The position numbers and the translations under genes are program-made. From the NCBI RefSeq assembly GCF_024195285.1, contig NZ_JALHBS010000046.1:1-64000 (forward strand): DNA of 64,000 nt, read 5' to 3'. Positions 8,720 through 16,111 of this stretch are shown here, one piece after another. A model generated the notes under the pieces. It did not search any database, was not told the origin of the DNA, and worked only from the letters and a program-made list of their open reading frames with translations. Source of the stretch: Aurantimonas marianensis. GTDB taxonomy: Bacteria; Pseudomonadota; Alphaproteobacteria; Rhizobiales; Rhizobiaceae. How positions within the stretch are numbered: the first letter of the stretch is position 1; each line of letters begins with the position of its first letter.

Positions 8720-9394
8720 ATGAAGACGATGCTCATCACCGGCGCCTCGACCGGCATCGGCGCGGCCACCGCTCGTCGCGCCGTTGAGGCTGGCTACCGT
8801 GTGGCGCTCACCGCCCGCTCCAAGGCCAAACTCGACGGGCTGGTCGCCGAACTCGGCGAGGGCAACGCGATGGCGCTGGCCTGCGACGTTCAGGATTTTT
8901 CCGCCCAACAGGCGATGGTGGCCGCCGTGCTTGAGCGCTTCGGCTCGCTCGATGCCGTCTTCGCCAATGCGGGGCTCGGCGCCAAGGGCACCGGCACTGC
9001 TGGCGGCGACGTGGACAATTGGCGAGAGATGGTGCTGACCAACGTTCTCGGCCTGATGTTCACGGTGAAGGCGACCCACGACGCCGTGGTCGCGGCCAGG
9101 GGGCATTATCTGCTGACGGGCTCGGTGGCCGGCCGCAAGGTGCTGCCCGGGTCGGTCTATGGCGCGACCAAATGGGCGGTCACCGGCTACGGCTACAATC
9201 TGCGCGAGGAAATGCGCGAGAAGGGCGTCAAGGTGACGCTGATCGAGCCCGGCATGGTCGACACGCCCTTATTCGACGAGCCCAAGCCGAATGCCCTGAC
9301 CCCGGACGATATCGCCGGGGCCGTGCTCTATGCGCTCTCGCAGCCGGCCAACGTCATGGCCGGCGAGATCTGGATCGAGCCGCTTAACCGCTGA
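8720..9394 (+). CDS. short-chain dehydrogenase/reductase (SDR)
   Basis: 224 residues with a Rossmann fold. The nucleotide-binding motif TGASTGIGAA is near residue 8, and NAG is in VFANAG. The catalytic Ser-Tyr-Lys set is in TGSVAG and YGATKWAV. An Asp in CDVQD is typical of cofactor specificity. Substrate is not predictable. A strong ribosome binding site (GAAGGAG) precedes the ATG. It is divergent from dps and convergent with the DUF302 gene. Confidence 0.88.
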   Translation: MKTMLITGASTGIGAATARRAVEAGYRVALTARSKAKLDGLVAELGEGNAMALACDVQDFSAQQAMVAAVLERFGSLDAVFANAGLGAKGTGTAGGDVDNWREMVLTNVLGLMFTVKATHDAVVAARGHYLLTGSVAGRKVLPGSVYGATKWAVTGYGYNLREEMREKGVKVTLIEPGMVDTPLFDEPKPNALTPDDIAGAVLYALSQPANVMAGEIWIEPLNR

Positions 9395-9410
9395 TTTGGC
9401 TGCCGCTGAT

Positions 9411-9434
9411 CCGGCCGCGTAGCCGCGCGGCCGG
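9411..9434. terminator. GC stem-loop between convergent genes
   Basis: Perfect nine-base arms (CCGGCCGCG / CGCGGCCGG) with a six-base loop sit between the SDR and DUF302 stops. There is no T-run, so it is only a possible bidirectional terminator. Confidence 0.35.
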
Positions 9435-9443
9435 CGGGCGGTG

Positions 9444-9902
9444 CTATTCGGCGATTGCCGCGTCCGAGAGCTTGTCGAGCGCCTTTTCCATCGCCTCGAC
9501 CGGCTCGGCATCGTCGTCGATGTCGTAGCGCTCGGCGAGTTCCTCTGGCTCAAGATAGCCGACCATGGTCTGGCCGTCCTCGTCCCAGACCAGCATCTTC
9601 TGCGGCAGGTCCAGCGCGATCCGGCGGTTTTCCTGCATCAGCGGCGTGCCAAGCTTCGGGTTGCCGAAGATCACCACCGTCGTCGGCGGCAGCTCCAGCC
9701 CGGCGGATTTCGCGTTGGCCTGATGGTCGAGGGTGGCGACCACCTTGGCGCCGGCCTGTTCGATCGCCGTAGTCAGCGCCGCGACGGTATCGGCGACCGA
9801 GTGAGGTGATTCCTTGGTCACCCAGTCGTCATCGGCCTGAGCCATGGTCGGGGCGAGAAAGAGGGCGGCGCCGATGAGCGGCGCCAGGGGCTTGAAAATC
9901 AT
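9444..9902 (-). CDS. exported DUF302 protein
   Basis: 152 residues with a signal peptide (MIFKPLAPLIGAALFLAPTM, cleavage after AQA near residue 23). The DUF302 core follows: SVADTVAALTTAIEQAGAKV, VVIFGNPKLGTPLMQ, and the family motif LPQKMLVWDEDGQT. DUF302 proteins are periplasmic or cytosolic and their function is unknown. A GGGAG site precedes the ATG. msrA lies about 80 bases upstream on the same strand. Confidence 0.88.
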   Translation of the reverse strand: MIFKPLAPLIGAALFLAPTMAQADDDWVTKESPHSVADTVAALTTAIEQAGAKVVATLDHQANAKSAGLELPPTTVVIFGNPKLGTPLMQENRRIALDLPQKMLVWDEDGQTMVGYLEPEELAERYDIDDDAEPVEAMEKALDKLSDAAIAE

Positions 9903-9982
9903 GATCGTCTCCCGTGCGAAGTCTGGAGTCCAACTGCCGGCGGCGCGGCGGGTTCCCTTCGCGGAGCCGTCCCTGCCGCGCC

Positions 9983-10606
9983 TCAGCTCATCGCGTCCTT
10001 GATGCCCTCGAACGCCTTGTCGCCCCAGACCCGCCTAACCGTGGCGTCGCGGCCGCAGGAGAAGCGATAGTATTTATATTTCAGCGGATTCTTCTGGTAG
10101 TAATCCTGGTGGTAGCCTTCCGCCGGCCAGAAGGTCGGGGCGGTGTTGATCGGCGTCACCACCGTGCCGAGGTCCTTCGTCACCGCCGCCTTGGAAGCCT
10201 TGGCCTTTTCGATCTGCTCGGAATCCGTGGCGAAGATCGCGGTGGTATAGGAATGGCCGCGATCGCAGAACTGGCCGCCGGCGTCGGTCGGATCGACCGA
10301 GTGCCAGAACACGGTGAGCAGTTCGTCGTAGGAGACCTTGGCGGGATCGTAGGTGATCTTCACCGCCTCGACGTGGCCGGGATGGTTCTCATAGGTCGGG
10401 TTCTGGTTGGTGCCGCCGATATAGCCCGACGTGGTCTCGACGACGCCGTCGACATGGTCGAAGTCGCTCTCGACGCACCAGAAGCAGCCGCCGGCGAAGA
10501 TCGCCGTCGCGGTCGTCTGGGCGGCGACCGGGCCAGGGGCGCCTGTCAGGGTCATCAGCGCGGCGGCGGCGAGCCCCGCCAGGGTCAGTGAAGTCTTGCC
10601 TCGCAT
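9983..10606 (-). CDS. msrA: peptide methionine-S-sulfoxide reductase, exported
   Basis: 207 residues. It reduces methionine-S-sulfoxide in proteins. The catalytic motif GGCFWC lies just after an N-terminal signal peptide (TLAGLAAAALMTLTGAP... then VAAQ), so this copy probably acts in the periplasm. Family motifs EAVKITYDP, FWHSVDPT, QFCDRGHSY and PAEGYHQDYY are intact. The ATG at 10606 sits six bases after GAGGAG; the ATG at 10612 directly abuts that site and is less likely. The next gene in this direction (DUF302) is also exported, which suggests a shared envelope stress role. Confidence 0.94.
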   Translation of the reverse strand: MRGKTSLTLAGLAAAALMTLTGAPGPVAAQTTATAIFAGGCFWCVESDFDHVDGVVETTSGYIGGTNQNPTYENHPGHVEAVKITYDPAKVSYDELLTVFWHSVDPTDAGGQFCDRGHSYTTAIFATDSEQIEKAKASKAAVTKDLGTVVTPINTAPTFWPAEGYHQDYYQKNPLKYKYYRFSCGRDATVRRVWGDKAFEGIKDAMS

Positions 10607-10794
10607 CGTCATCTCCTCAGTCTTTTGCCGAATAGGCGGCGTCGCGCCATCAAGACCAGCGACACGCGCCCGATCAACACAAGCTTCGGTGAAGCGGGCG
10701 AGAAGGTTTCACTTCCCGACCTCGCCCCCCCCCTGCGGGGGCCGGTTGTCTGCCCGCCCTTAAGCTTCGGTTTCGGCTCGCTGGCGGACCCCGG

Positions 10795-11223
10795 TCAGCC
10801 GCCGTCGGCCTGGAACCCGGCGGCCTCGATACCGGCGATCGCGGCGATCTCGTCATTGTCGGAGGTGTCGCCGGTGATGCCGACGGCGCCGAGGATCGCG
10901 CCGCTCTCGCCCTTGACCAGCACGCCGCCGGGCACCGGCACCAGGGAGCCCTTGGCCAGCGCGTTCATCGCCTGGACGAAAAAGGGCTGCTCCTCGGCCC
11001 GCTTGAAGATCGCCCGCGAGCCGATGCCGAGCGCGATGGCGCCGTTGGCCTTGCCGATGGCGATGTCGGGCCGCATCCGCGACGAGCCGTCGGAGCGCTC
11101 CAGCGCGACCAGCGCGCCGCCGGCATCGAGCACGGCGACGGTCAGCGGCTTGCAGCCATTGGCGGCGCCGGTCTTGAGCGCCTCGGCGATGATGATGCGG
11201 GCCTTGTCGAGGGTGATGGTCAT
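10795..11223 (-). CDS. GlcG/HbpS family protein
   Basis: 142 residues covering the whole GlcG/HbpS domain (PF03928-type). It shows an alternating alpha/beta pattern, the motif TVAVLDAGGALVALERSDG, and the Gly-rich VPVPGGVLVKGESGAILGAV. Family members bind haem or cobalamin, or accompany glycolate and diol metabolism. The neighbours give no clue to the ligand. No signal peptide was seen. The last residues (AAGFQADGG) are slightly longer than usual. Confidence 0.82.
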   Translation of the reverse strand: MTITLDKARIIIAEALKTGAANGCKPLTVAVLDAGGALVALERSDGSSRMRPDIAIGKANGAIALGIGSRAIFKRAEEQPFFVQAMNALAKGSLVPVPGGVLVKGESGAILGAVGITGDTSDNDEIAAIAGIEAAGFQADGG

Positions 11224-11444
11224 GGTCGTCCTTGCCGTTGGTTGCGATCGGCACCGCCTTTAACCGATCCGCCCGGCGGGACAAAGCCGCGGCCGGCACA
11301 TGCCGCCGCAGCCGGACCTTCCCTCACATCCACTTGATCGATGGGTCTGGACGCAACTTCCCGCCGAACGGCCCGTTGTTGGTCCAATCGCGGCATCGCT
11401 TCGGCGGTGAATCGCGATCCACCCCCGAATTTGGAGAATACCCC

Positions 11445-11969
11445 ATGAACAAGCTTCTGATGACGACCGCCGCCACGCTTCTCGCTCTAGGCTCCACCGC
11501 TGTCGCCGAGAACATGATCGACACGGCCGGCGTGACGGTCGAAGGCAAGACCGCGACCTTCGCCAAGGTCTCGTCCGCCAATGGCGGCTATCTGGTCCTG
11601 CACGAGGTCAAGGACGGCGCGCCGGTGGTTCCGGGCTCGATCGGCCATGTGGCCATCCCGGCCGGCGAGAGCACCGACGTTTCGGTCGAGGCCGACATGG
11701 ATCTGGCCGCCGACACCGAATACATGGTCATGCTGCATGACGAGACCAACGGCAACGACACCTATGATTTCGGCGAGGGCTCGACCGACGTCGACACGCC
11801 GACCATGGCCGACGGCAAGCCCGTCGTGATGCCGTTCACCGCGACCATGGCGTCGATGGACAGCTCGGCCGGCGCCGGCGCGATGATGGATGCCGGCGGC
11901 ATGAAGGCCGACGGCGCGATGGACTCCAACATGTCCGGCGATGCGGCTACCGGCCAGACCCCGAACTAA
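11445..11969 (+). CDS. exported DUF7282-like protein
   Basis: 174 residues. A signal peptide (MNKLLMTTAATLLALGSTAV, cleavage after AEN) is followed by a beta-rich domain. The pattern GGYLVLHEVKDGAPVVPGSI, then ADTEYMVMLHDETNGNDTYD, resembles DUF7282-type envelope domains. The C-terminal ~40 residues are a low-complexity Met/Ala/Gly/Ser/Asp tail (SSAGAGAMMDAGGMKADGAM). The TTGGAG site precedes the ATG and a clear terminator follows. Its role in the periplasm is unknown. Confidence 0.75.
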   Translation: MNKLLMTTAATLLALGSTAVAENMIDTAGVTVEGKTATFAKVSSANGGYLVLHEVKDGAPVVPGSIGHVAIPAGESTDVSVEADMDLAADTEYMVMLHDETNGNDTYDFGEGSTDVDTPTMADGKPVVMPFTATMASMDSSAGAGAMMDAGGMKADGAMDSNMSGDAATGQTPN

Positions 11970-11996
11970 GGCGTCGTTTCCACATCTGTGCCAACA

Positions 11997-12027
11997 GGCC
12001 GTCCCGCCACGCGGGGCGGCTTTTTTC
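11997..12027 (+). terminator. rho-independent terminator
   Basis: A GC stem (GCCGTCCC / GGGGCGGC with one wobble) is followed by six T, 28 bases after the DUF7282-like stop. Confidence 0.82.
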
Positions 12028-12118
12028 ATGGCCGCGGCGCGGGAAAGACGCTTCGCCACGCAATCGCCGGGTTGGCGCTAGAGTGTGGTCCCGCACTCAT
12101 CCCATGAAGGCCCGCCCG

Positions 12119-12247
12119 ATGAAATTCCTCCCCGCCGTACTCGTTCTCGCCGTGACCCTGGGCGCCTGCGCCCAGACCCCCGACGGCGTCAAGAGCGCCA
12201 GCTGGAGCCGCCAGGCCGAGATGATGGACGGCGCGGTGCCGCGCTGA
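12119..12247 (+). CDS. small lipoprotein
   Basis: 42 residues: MKFLPAVLVLAVTLGACAQT followed by a short hydrophilic tail. LGAC is a good lipobox, giving a mature lipoprotein of about 26 residues. An in-frame ATG lies 15 bases upstream, but AAGG placement favours the one at 12119. It resembles other tiny alphaproteobacterial lipoproteins; I cannot name a family. It ends four bases before the stop of the convergent gene at 12252. Confidence 0.6.
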   Translation: MKFLPAVLVLAVTLGACAQTPDGVKSASWSRQAEMMDGAVPR

Positions 12248-12251
12248 GAGC

Positions 12252-12872
12252 CTAGTCGAGCGTGACGATGCGCGGCTCCGGCATGGGCGGGCGTGGCGGC
12301 GGCGCAATGCCGTCCGGCTCGGTTGACGCGTCCGGCCCGCCCGGCTCGGGCGGCGCGGCCTCGGCTTCGGAAGGCGCCTGATCGTCCAGCGCGGCTTGCG
12401 CGGCGCGCAGCAAGGCCGCCTCCTGACGGCTGATATGGGCATCACGGAAGCGACGCGGGTCCTGCAGCCGCGCCACCGCGAAATGCAGCGAAATCCGCGC
12501 CGCCTGGGGCAGGGCGGCGAAACAGGGCGGGTCGTCGCGCCGCGCCGCGTCGCCGGGACGCGCGCCGTGCCGGCAGGTGAAGCCGCGGCGGCATTCGGAC
12601 CGGGGGCAGGCATGGGTGATGCGCTGGGCGATGCCGGCGAGGATGCGGGTGTCGCTGGGCGTCCCGCTGTCGCCGCCCGGGCACTCGGCCGGGTCCGCCG
12701 CGATCGCCTGCCAGACGCTGCGCAGATTCTGGCGGCGCGGTCCCTGCCGCCAGCCGGCCCGGATCAGGGCGCGGCGGACGACATCTATATGCGTGCCCAC
12801 CATCGCCCGGCTGGCGGCGATCTCTTCCCGCGTCGGCGGTTCGTCGGTCGGCGGGGCGGGGGTTTTCGGCAT
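12252..12872 (-). CDS. conserved hypothetical, Cys/His-containing
   Basis: 206 residues. The ATG at 12872 follows a strong GGAGGAACACG site; the open frame further upstream runs through repeat DNA and was rejected. The middle holds CPRSECRRGFTCRHG and a later DPPCFAALP, a Cys/His cluster that could bind metal. A Pro/Glu-rich tail follows. No family is recognised. Confidence 0.6.
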   Translation of the reverse strand: MPKTPAPPTDEPPTREEIAASRAMVGTHIDVVRRALIRAGWRQGPRRQNLRSVWQAIAADPAECPGGDSGTPSDTRILAGIAQRITHACPRSECRRGFTCRHGARPGDAARRDDPPCFAALPQAARISLHFAVARLQDPRRFRDAHISRQEAALLRAAQAALDDQAPSEAEAAPPEPGGPDASTEPDGIAPPPRPPMPEPRIVTLD

Positions 12873-12936
12873 CGTGTTCCTCCGGACGTGCGAAAGCATT
12901 CCCGCGCCGCAAAGCGGCCGGGTGATGAGCATTTTT

Positions 12937-12979
12937 GTCCCACCCTTAAGCTCCTCGCGAAGCTCGTCGCTGGTGGGCC
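12937..12979 (-). repeat. palindromic repeat, copy 1 (inverted)
   Basis: It reads as an inverted, slightly diverged copy of the element at 13074-13116. It shares the core AAGCTCCTCGC-GAAGCTCGTCGCTGG and pyrimidine/purine ends. Confidence 0.65.
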
Positions 12980-12987
12980 CCTGTGGT

Positions 12988-13020
12988 CCCCGCCAGTGGC
13001 TTGCCACTTACGGGCGGGGC
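12988..13020 (+). repeat. palindromic repeat, copy 2
   Basis: It has the same ends as copy 3 (CCCCGCCAG... and ...CTTACGGGCGGGG) around a different inner palindrome (AGTGGC / GCCACT). Confidence 0.65.
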
Positions 13021-13073
13021 AAAGTCTCCGTCCCCTCCTTCAGCGTCGCCTCGCGGCGGGCTCGGGAACGCGG

Positions 13074-13116
13074 TCCCCGCCAGCGACGAGCTCCGCGAGG
13101 AGCTTACGGGCGGGGC
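13074..13116 (+). repeat. palindromic repeat, copy 3
   Basis: Ends CCCCGCCAG and TTACGGGCGGGG enclose an inner dyad around AGCTCCGCGAGGAGCT. It is inverted relative to copy 1. Confidence 0.65.
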
Positions 13117-13674
13117 AGATAGCCGTCTCGTCTCGGACGAGACGAGCGGCGGGACGCCGGAGGCGAACCCTCCGACTGTTTTACGTCATACGGTCCGCCT
13201 CCGGCATCCCGCGCGGCGTTCATGCGACCCTTCGACACGCTAACCCCGCCTTTTCATGGGTTCGCGTGCGCTGCCGGCTCTTCACGCCCTTGGCGGGGCG
13301 TTCAAGCGGACCGATCCGCAGACCCCTCATTAGTGGGGACGGTCCGGCGGAGCAAAGGGCCGTCCGGGCCGGGCCTTCTCCGGAAGAAGCCCCGTCGCGG
13401 ACACCGCACCGCCGGCCCCCAAACGATCCCGGTGATCATTCGCGCCCGTTCCGCGGGCCGGCGGTCAGGGGATTGTGCGGGAGGTCAAAAGGGTGGGGAG
13501 AAAAATTTTGGGGAGGGGGAGGTGCTGGGGAGTATGACGTGCAGCGCGTTTCGGGCGGAGAAGATGTTCGCAGATTCGGCCCAGCGGGTCATCCTCGGGC
13601 TGTCACAAGGATTCTGTCCTCAGGCGGAAGGCGCGTTGAAGTAGAGCGACTAATCAATTAATCCGTATTTAAGT

Positions 13675-14781
13675 CTAAGAATCATCGGATATTTCCTTCA
13701 TAAGGTCCTTGAGAGAAACCGACTCCTCGTCCGCAAATTCAGAGACTACTAAATCCCTTATGCGAACCGCGCCAGATCGACCGCTTAACCCGGTAAAATC
13801 CCCGCGATTGCTCCAGTCCCATGTTTTCCCGGAACGCAATATTCGGACAAAATCATCAACTTTATATTGACCTTTACGGAGGGCGCGATCAATAACTTCT
13901 GCGCCAAGAAAACATATGCCCCACAAACCCGCGCCGCGAAGCATGACGTACTTTTTTGGTTCTTTCCAGGCTAGCGGCTCTATGCGTTTCAATGCAGAAA
14001 AGTAGTTTTTTACAATCTTTGCCTGTGCATTTATGTCTTCAATCGCCGAAAGTCGGGTCGGTTGCGAAAACATATACTGCACGCCCGATTTCAGCGTATT
14101 TAATTGGATAAATTTTGTAATATCCTTTTTCCCACCATAATACACCAAATCAAAAAATGGGCTGTCTTCATCTTTTGATAGGCGATTAGCCAGATATAGC
14201 GCAGGGTCACGATTTGCAAGTTGCATATCGTCCGTAAGACGCATCTTTATGTTCGCCAAATGGCTCGTATTCATTCTTCTTTGATTGTTATTTATATCTC
14301 TAAATATCTTTATTTCTTCTTCTTGCGTCAAGTCGACCGCAAGAGAGAATGATACTACTTTCTCGATGGCGGGGTAGCCATCAAAGCTTCCATCAGCATA
14401 GTGAAGTCTATGATTGCCATCGACTCGCGAGATCCATATACCTGTCTGAGAAGTGAGATCTGTGTTAATTTCGAGGTATCCAAGATTTTCGTTCTTAGCT
14501 GGAGCAAACGACCACACAGAGTTATCCCGTGCACTTAGAAATATTTCCGGCCAGTACGCCTTCTCTTCTTGCCTAACGTAAAAATAGGCTTCTCTAGCAT
14601 GCTTGGGACTGAGATCCCGCTGGGTACCAGTGGGGTTCTTCTTTGCATCATATATATCTGCCCTCGAAATCATCGAGAGATCACAGAGGCGCGCAAAGCC
14701 CCGAAATACATCAACGCCTAGTACCTGTTCGCGAATCGATAAAATTCGCAGAATATTTGATTTTTTAACGTATGTAGCCAT
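13675..14781 (-). CDS. DGQHR/DndB-like protein
   Basis: 368 residues. The motif VDGNHR at 120-125 and the downstream FRDINNNQRRMN (near 158-170) are the signature pair of DGQHR/DndB proteins. These have a ParB/sulfiredoxin-like fold and are found with DNA phosphorothioation and other mobile defence loci. The gene lies six bases downstream of the HEPN gene, so the two are almost surely one transcript. AT content is far higher than in the flanks. No dnd sulfur-transfer genes are present, so a phosphorothioation role is unlikely. I infer a partner or regulator of the HEPN protein. Confidence 0.72.
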   Translation of the reverse strand: MATYVKKSNILRILSIREQVLGVDVFRGFARLCDLSMISRADIYDAKKNPTGTQRDLSPKHAREAYFYVRQEEKAYWPEIFLSARDNSVWSFAPAKNENLGYLEINTDLTSQTGIWISRVDGNHRLHYADGSFDGYPAIEKVVSFSLAVDLTQEEEIKIFRDINNNQRRMNTSHLANIKMRLTDDMQLANRDPALYLANRLSKDEDSPFFDLVYYGGKKDITKFIQLNTLKSGVQYMFSQPTRLSAIEDINAQAKIVKNYFSALKRIEPLAWKEPKKYVMLRGAGLWGICFLGAEVIDRALRKGQYKVDDFVRILRSGKTWDWSNRGDFTGLSGRSGAVRIRDLVVSEFADEESVSLKDLMKEISDDS

Positions 14782-14787
14782 CTTAAT

Positions 14788-15645
14788 TTAGTTCTCGATC
14801 CGTGCGCCAAACGACAAGTCGTTCAGATGAGAGTCCCATTGGTCTTTTTGATGCGACTGCAAAAAGTTCAATTTGTAAAGTATCGCATATTTTGCAATGT
14901 CCACGATATTTCCCCAAAGAGGGTCAATTTGACTCCGAATCGATTTCGAATTTCCATGAACAATGTTGCTTCGCTCTTTATATAGTAATTTCATAGTATT
15001 AAAAACCTCCTTCCTTTTTTCTTGACTGGTATCCGATATCAATGAGTTATATAATGAAAACCGGAACGAGATTTCAGAATCGAAGCTGTAAAGAGACTCG
15101 AGACATATAGACATGTCTATTACGCGGCTAAAATATTCCTCTCGCGAGTTAGAAAGAATAAATCTTTTAAGAGTGATATAAAAAGATTTATCTGTCTTCA
15201 ATGAATTAAAGCACGCAAAAAACAACTTCTCAATCTGATCGGGACTAGTACCGTTCTTGATCTTAAATTCCATCGACGATAGAGATCTAAGATCTTCGAG
15301 ATGAGTGGAATCCAACGATGACACGCGTAATTTTCGACGTTTTTCGATATGATATATGTCATCGAACGCCATCACGCCAGATGCGGAAAAATAGTTAAGA
15401 GCAAAACATAAACTTAGATGGATTTCTTTTATAAGTGCCTCGTCGTATAAGCGGCTTTCCTTGTTCAATACCGAACATTTGTTGGTCGCGGATAGAAATA
15501 TTCCTCGCGACTCATTGTAAGCCGAAAGAACATGATAAACCTCAGCGCTAATAGCTTGAATCTTTATCAAGTCGGCAATCACGATTGGAATTCGTGGAAT
15601 GAGTGTGCATTTCCTATTTGATATTACGGCTATTGCTGAATTCAC
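14788..15645 (-). CDS. HEPN-domain protein (Apea-like), putative RNase
   Basis: 285 residues. The C-terminal helical region has YSFDSEISFRFSLYNSLI and then KERSNIVHGNS, which contains the HEPN R-x4-H catalytic motif (Arg225, His230) and the polar residue expected after the His. HEPN domains are metal-independent RNases in toxins, CRISPR and defence proteins. The N-terminal ~150 residues match nothing I know and could be a sensor. The start is a GTG at 15645 with a weak ribosome site. It is first in a two-gene cassette with the DGQHR protein. Confidence 0.72.
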   Translation of the reverse strand: MNSAIAVISNRKCTLIPRIPIVIADLIKIQAISAEVYHVLSAYNESRGIFLSATNKCSVLNKESRLYDEALIKEIHLSLCFALNYFSASGVMAFDDIYHIEKRRKLRVSSLDSTHLEDLRSLSSMEFKIKNGTSPDQIEKLFFACFNSLKTDKSFYITLKRFILSNSREEYFSRVIDMSICLESLYSFDSEISFRFSLYNSLISDTSQEKRKEVFNTMKLLYKERSNIVHGNSKSIRSQIDPLWGNIVDIAKYAILYKLNFLQSHQKDQWDSHLNDLSFGARIEN

Positions 15646-15713
15646 GAAATCACCGGCTTCGATTGAGCGTCATTCAAAATAGGTCAAACGTTCGCTTTTT
15701 GACGGTCTACTTG

Positions 15714-15800
15714 TCAATCGAGACGTGTGTAAACCTTTAAATTCAGATCCGCGCCGGAAAGGTTGGAGACGTCGGCCTCGATCTGTTCAAGCCGGGTCAT
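15714..15800 (-). pseudogene. 5' remnant of an antitoxin-like gene
   Basis: 28 codons starting MTRLEQIEADVSNLSGADL, then AT-rich sequence and a stop. The N-terminus resembles short antitoxin-type proteins that begin MTRLEQIE...LPPEEL and are normally ~70-90 residues. A good ribosome site (GGGAG) and an upstream dyad (15811-15825) remain. Similarity stops where the low-GC island sequence begins, which suggests truncation by insertion of the HEPN-DGQHR cassette. Confidence 0.5.
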
Positions 15801-15810
15801 GATCACTCCC

Positions 15811-15825
15811 ATACCGGTTCGGTAT
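15811..15825. promoter_or_regulatory. operator-like perfect dyad
   Basis: ATACCGGTTCGGTAT has six-base perfect arms with a three-base centre, directly upstream of the antitoxin remnant's ribosome site. This is where autoregulating antitoxins bind. Confidence 0.5.
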
Positions 15826-15891
15826 GAGGATAGGCGCGCCGGGACGGTTTTTCTACCACGGGCGTCGGTGGTTGGTGAGCGCACTTCTCCG

Positions 15892-16042
15892 CTTCGTCAT
15901 CCTCGCGCTTGCGCGGGGATCCATGCCTCTACGGGCGTCGAGTCCGCTTCGGTAGCGGAGGGGCTGTGTGCGTCACCGGCGGCGGTTTGGCGGCGGCACT
16001 AGCTTGGCATGGATCCCCGGCCTGCGGCCGAGGATGACGAAA
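15892..16042. repeat. MITE-like element with ~35-base terminal inverted repeats
   Basis: The left end 15892-15926 (CTTCGTCATCCTCG...GGATCCATGCC) and right end 16006-16042 (GGCATGGATCC...CGAGGATGACGAAAG) are inverted repeats about 150 bases apart. Each end also has an inner palindrome. No transposase is encoded. This end sequence is a type widespread in alphaproteobacterial intergenic regions. Confidence 0.7.
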
Positions 16043-16111
16043 GTGGGGAGGTGGGACGCCCTTTTCTGAGGCGGTGTGGGCGAAGAGGTTGAAGCAGGCA
16101 GCCTCTGCTTT

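Larger units (their letters stand above)
12873..13674. other. repeat-rich intergenic spacer, no gene seen
   Basis: About 800 bases. The first 250 carry three related palindromic elements (listed separately). Next comes a dyad around 13122-13146 (CTCGTCTC...GAGACGAG). The central part has several GC inverted repeats and no supported reading frame. Around 13490-13535 there is a G-run tract (GGGTGGGG, GGGGAGGGGG) that could form a quadruplex. Base composition falls sharply toward AT at about 13640, where the island begins. Confidence 0.6.

Noticed and set aside
13675-15645. Complete Dnd/Ssp phosphorothioation system
   Set aside because: Only a DndB-like protein is present; no cysteine desulfurase, DndC or DndD homologues are in the window.
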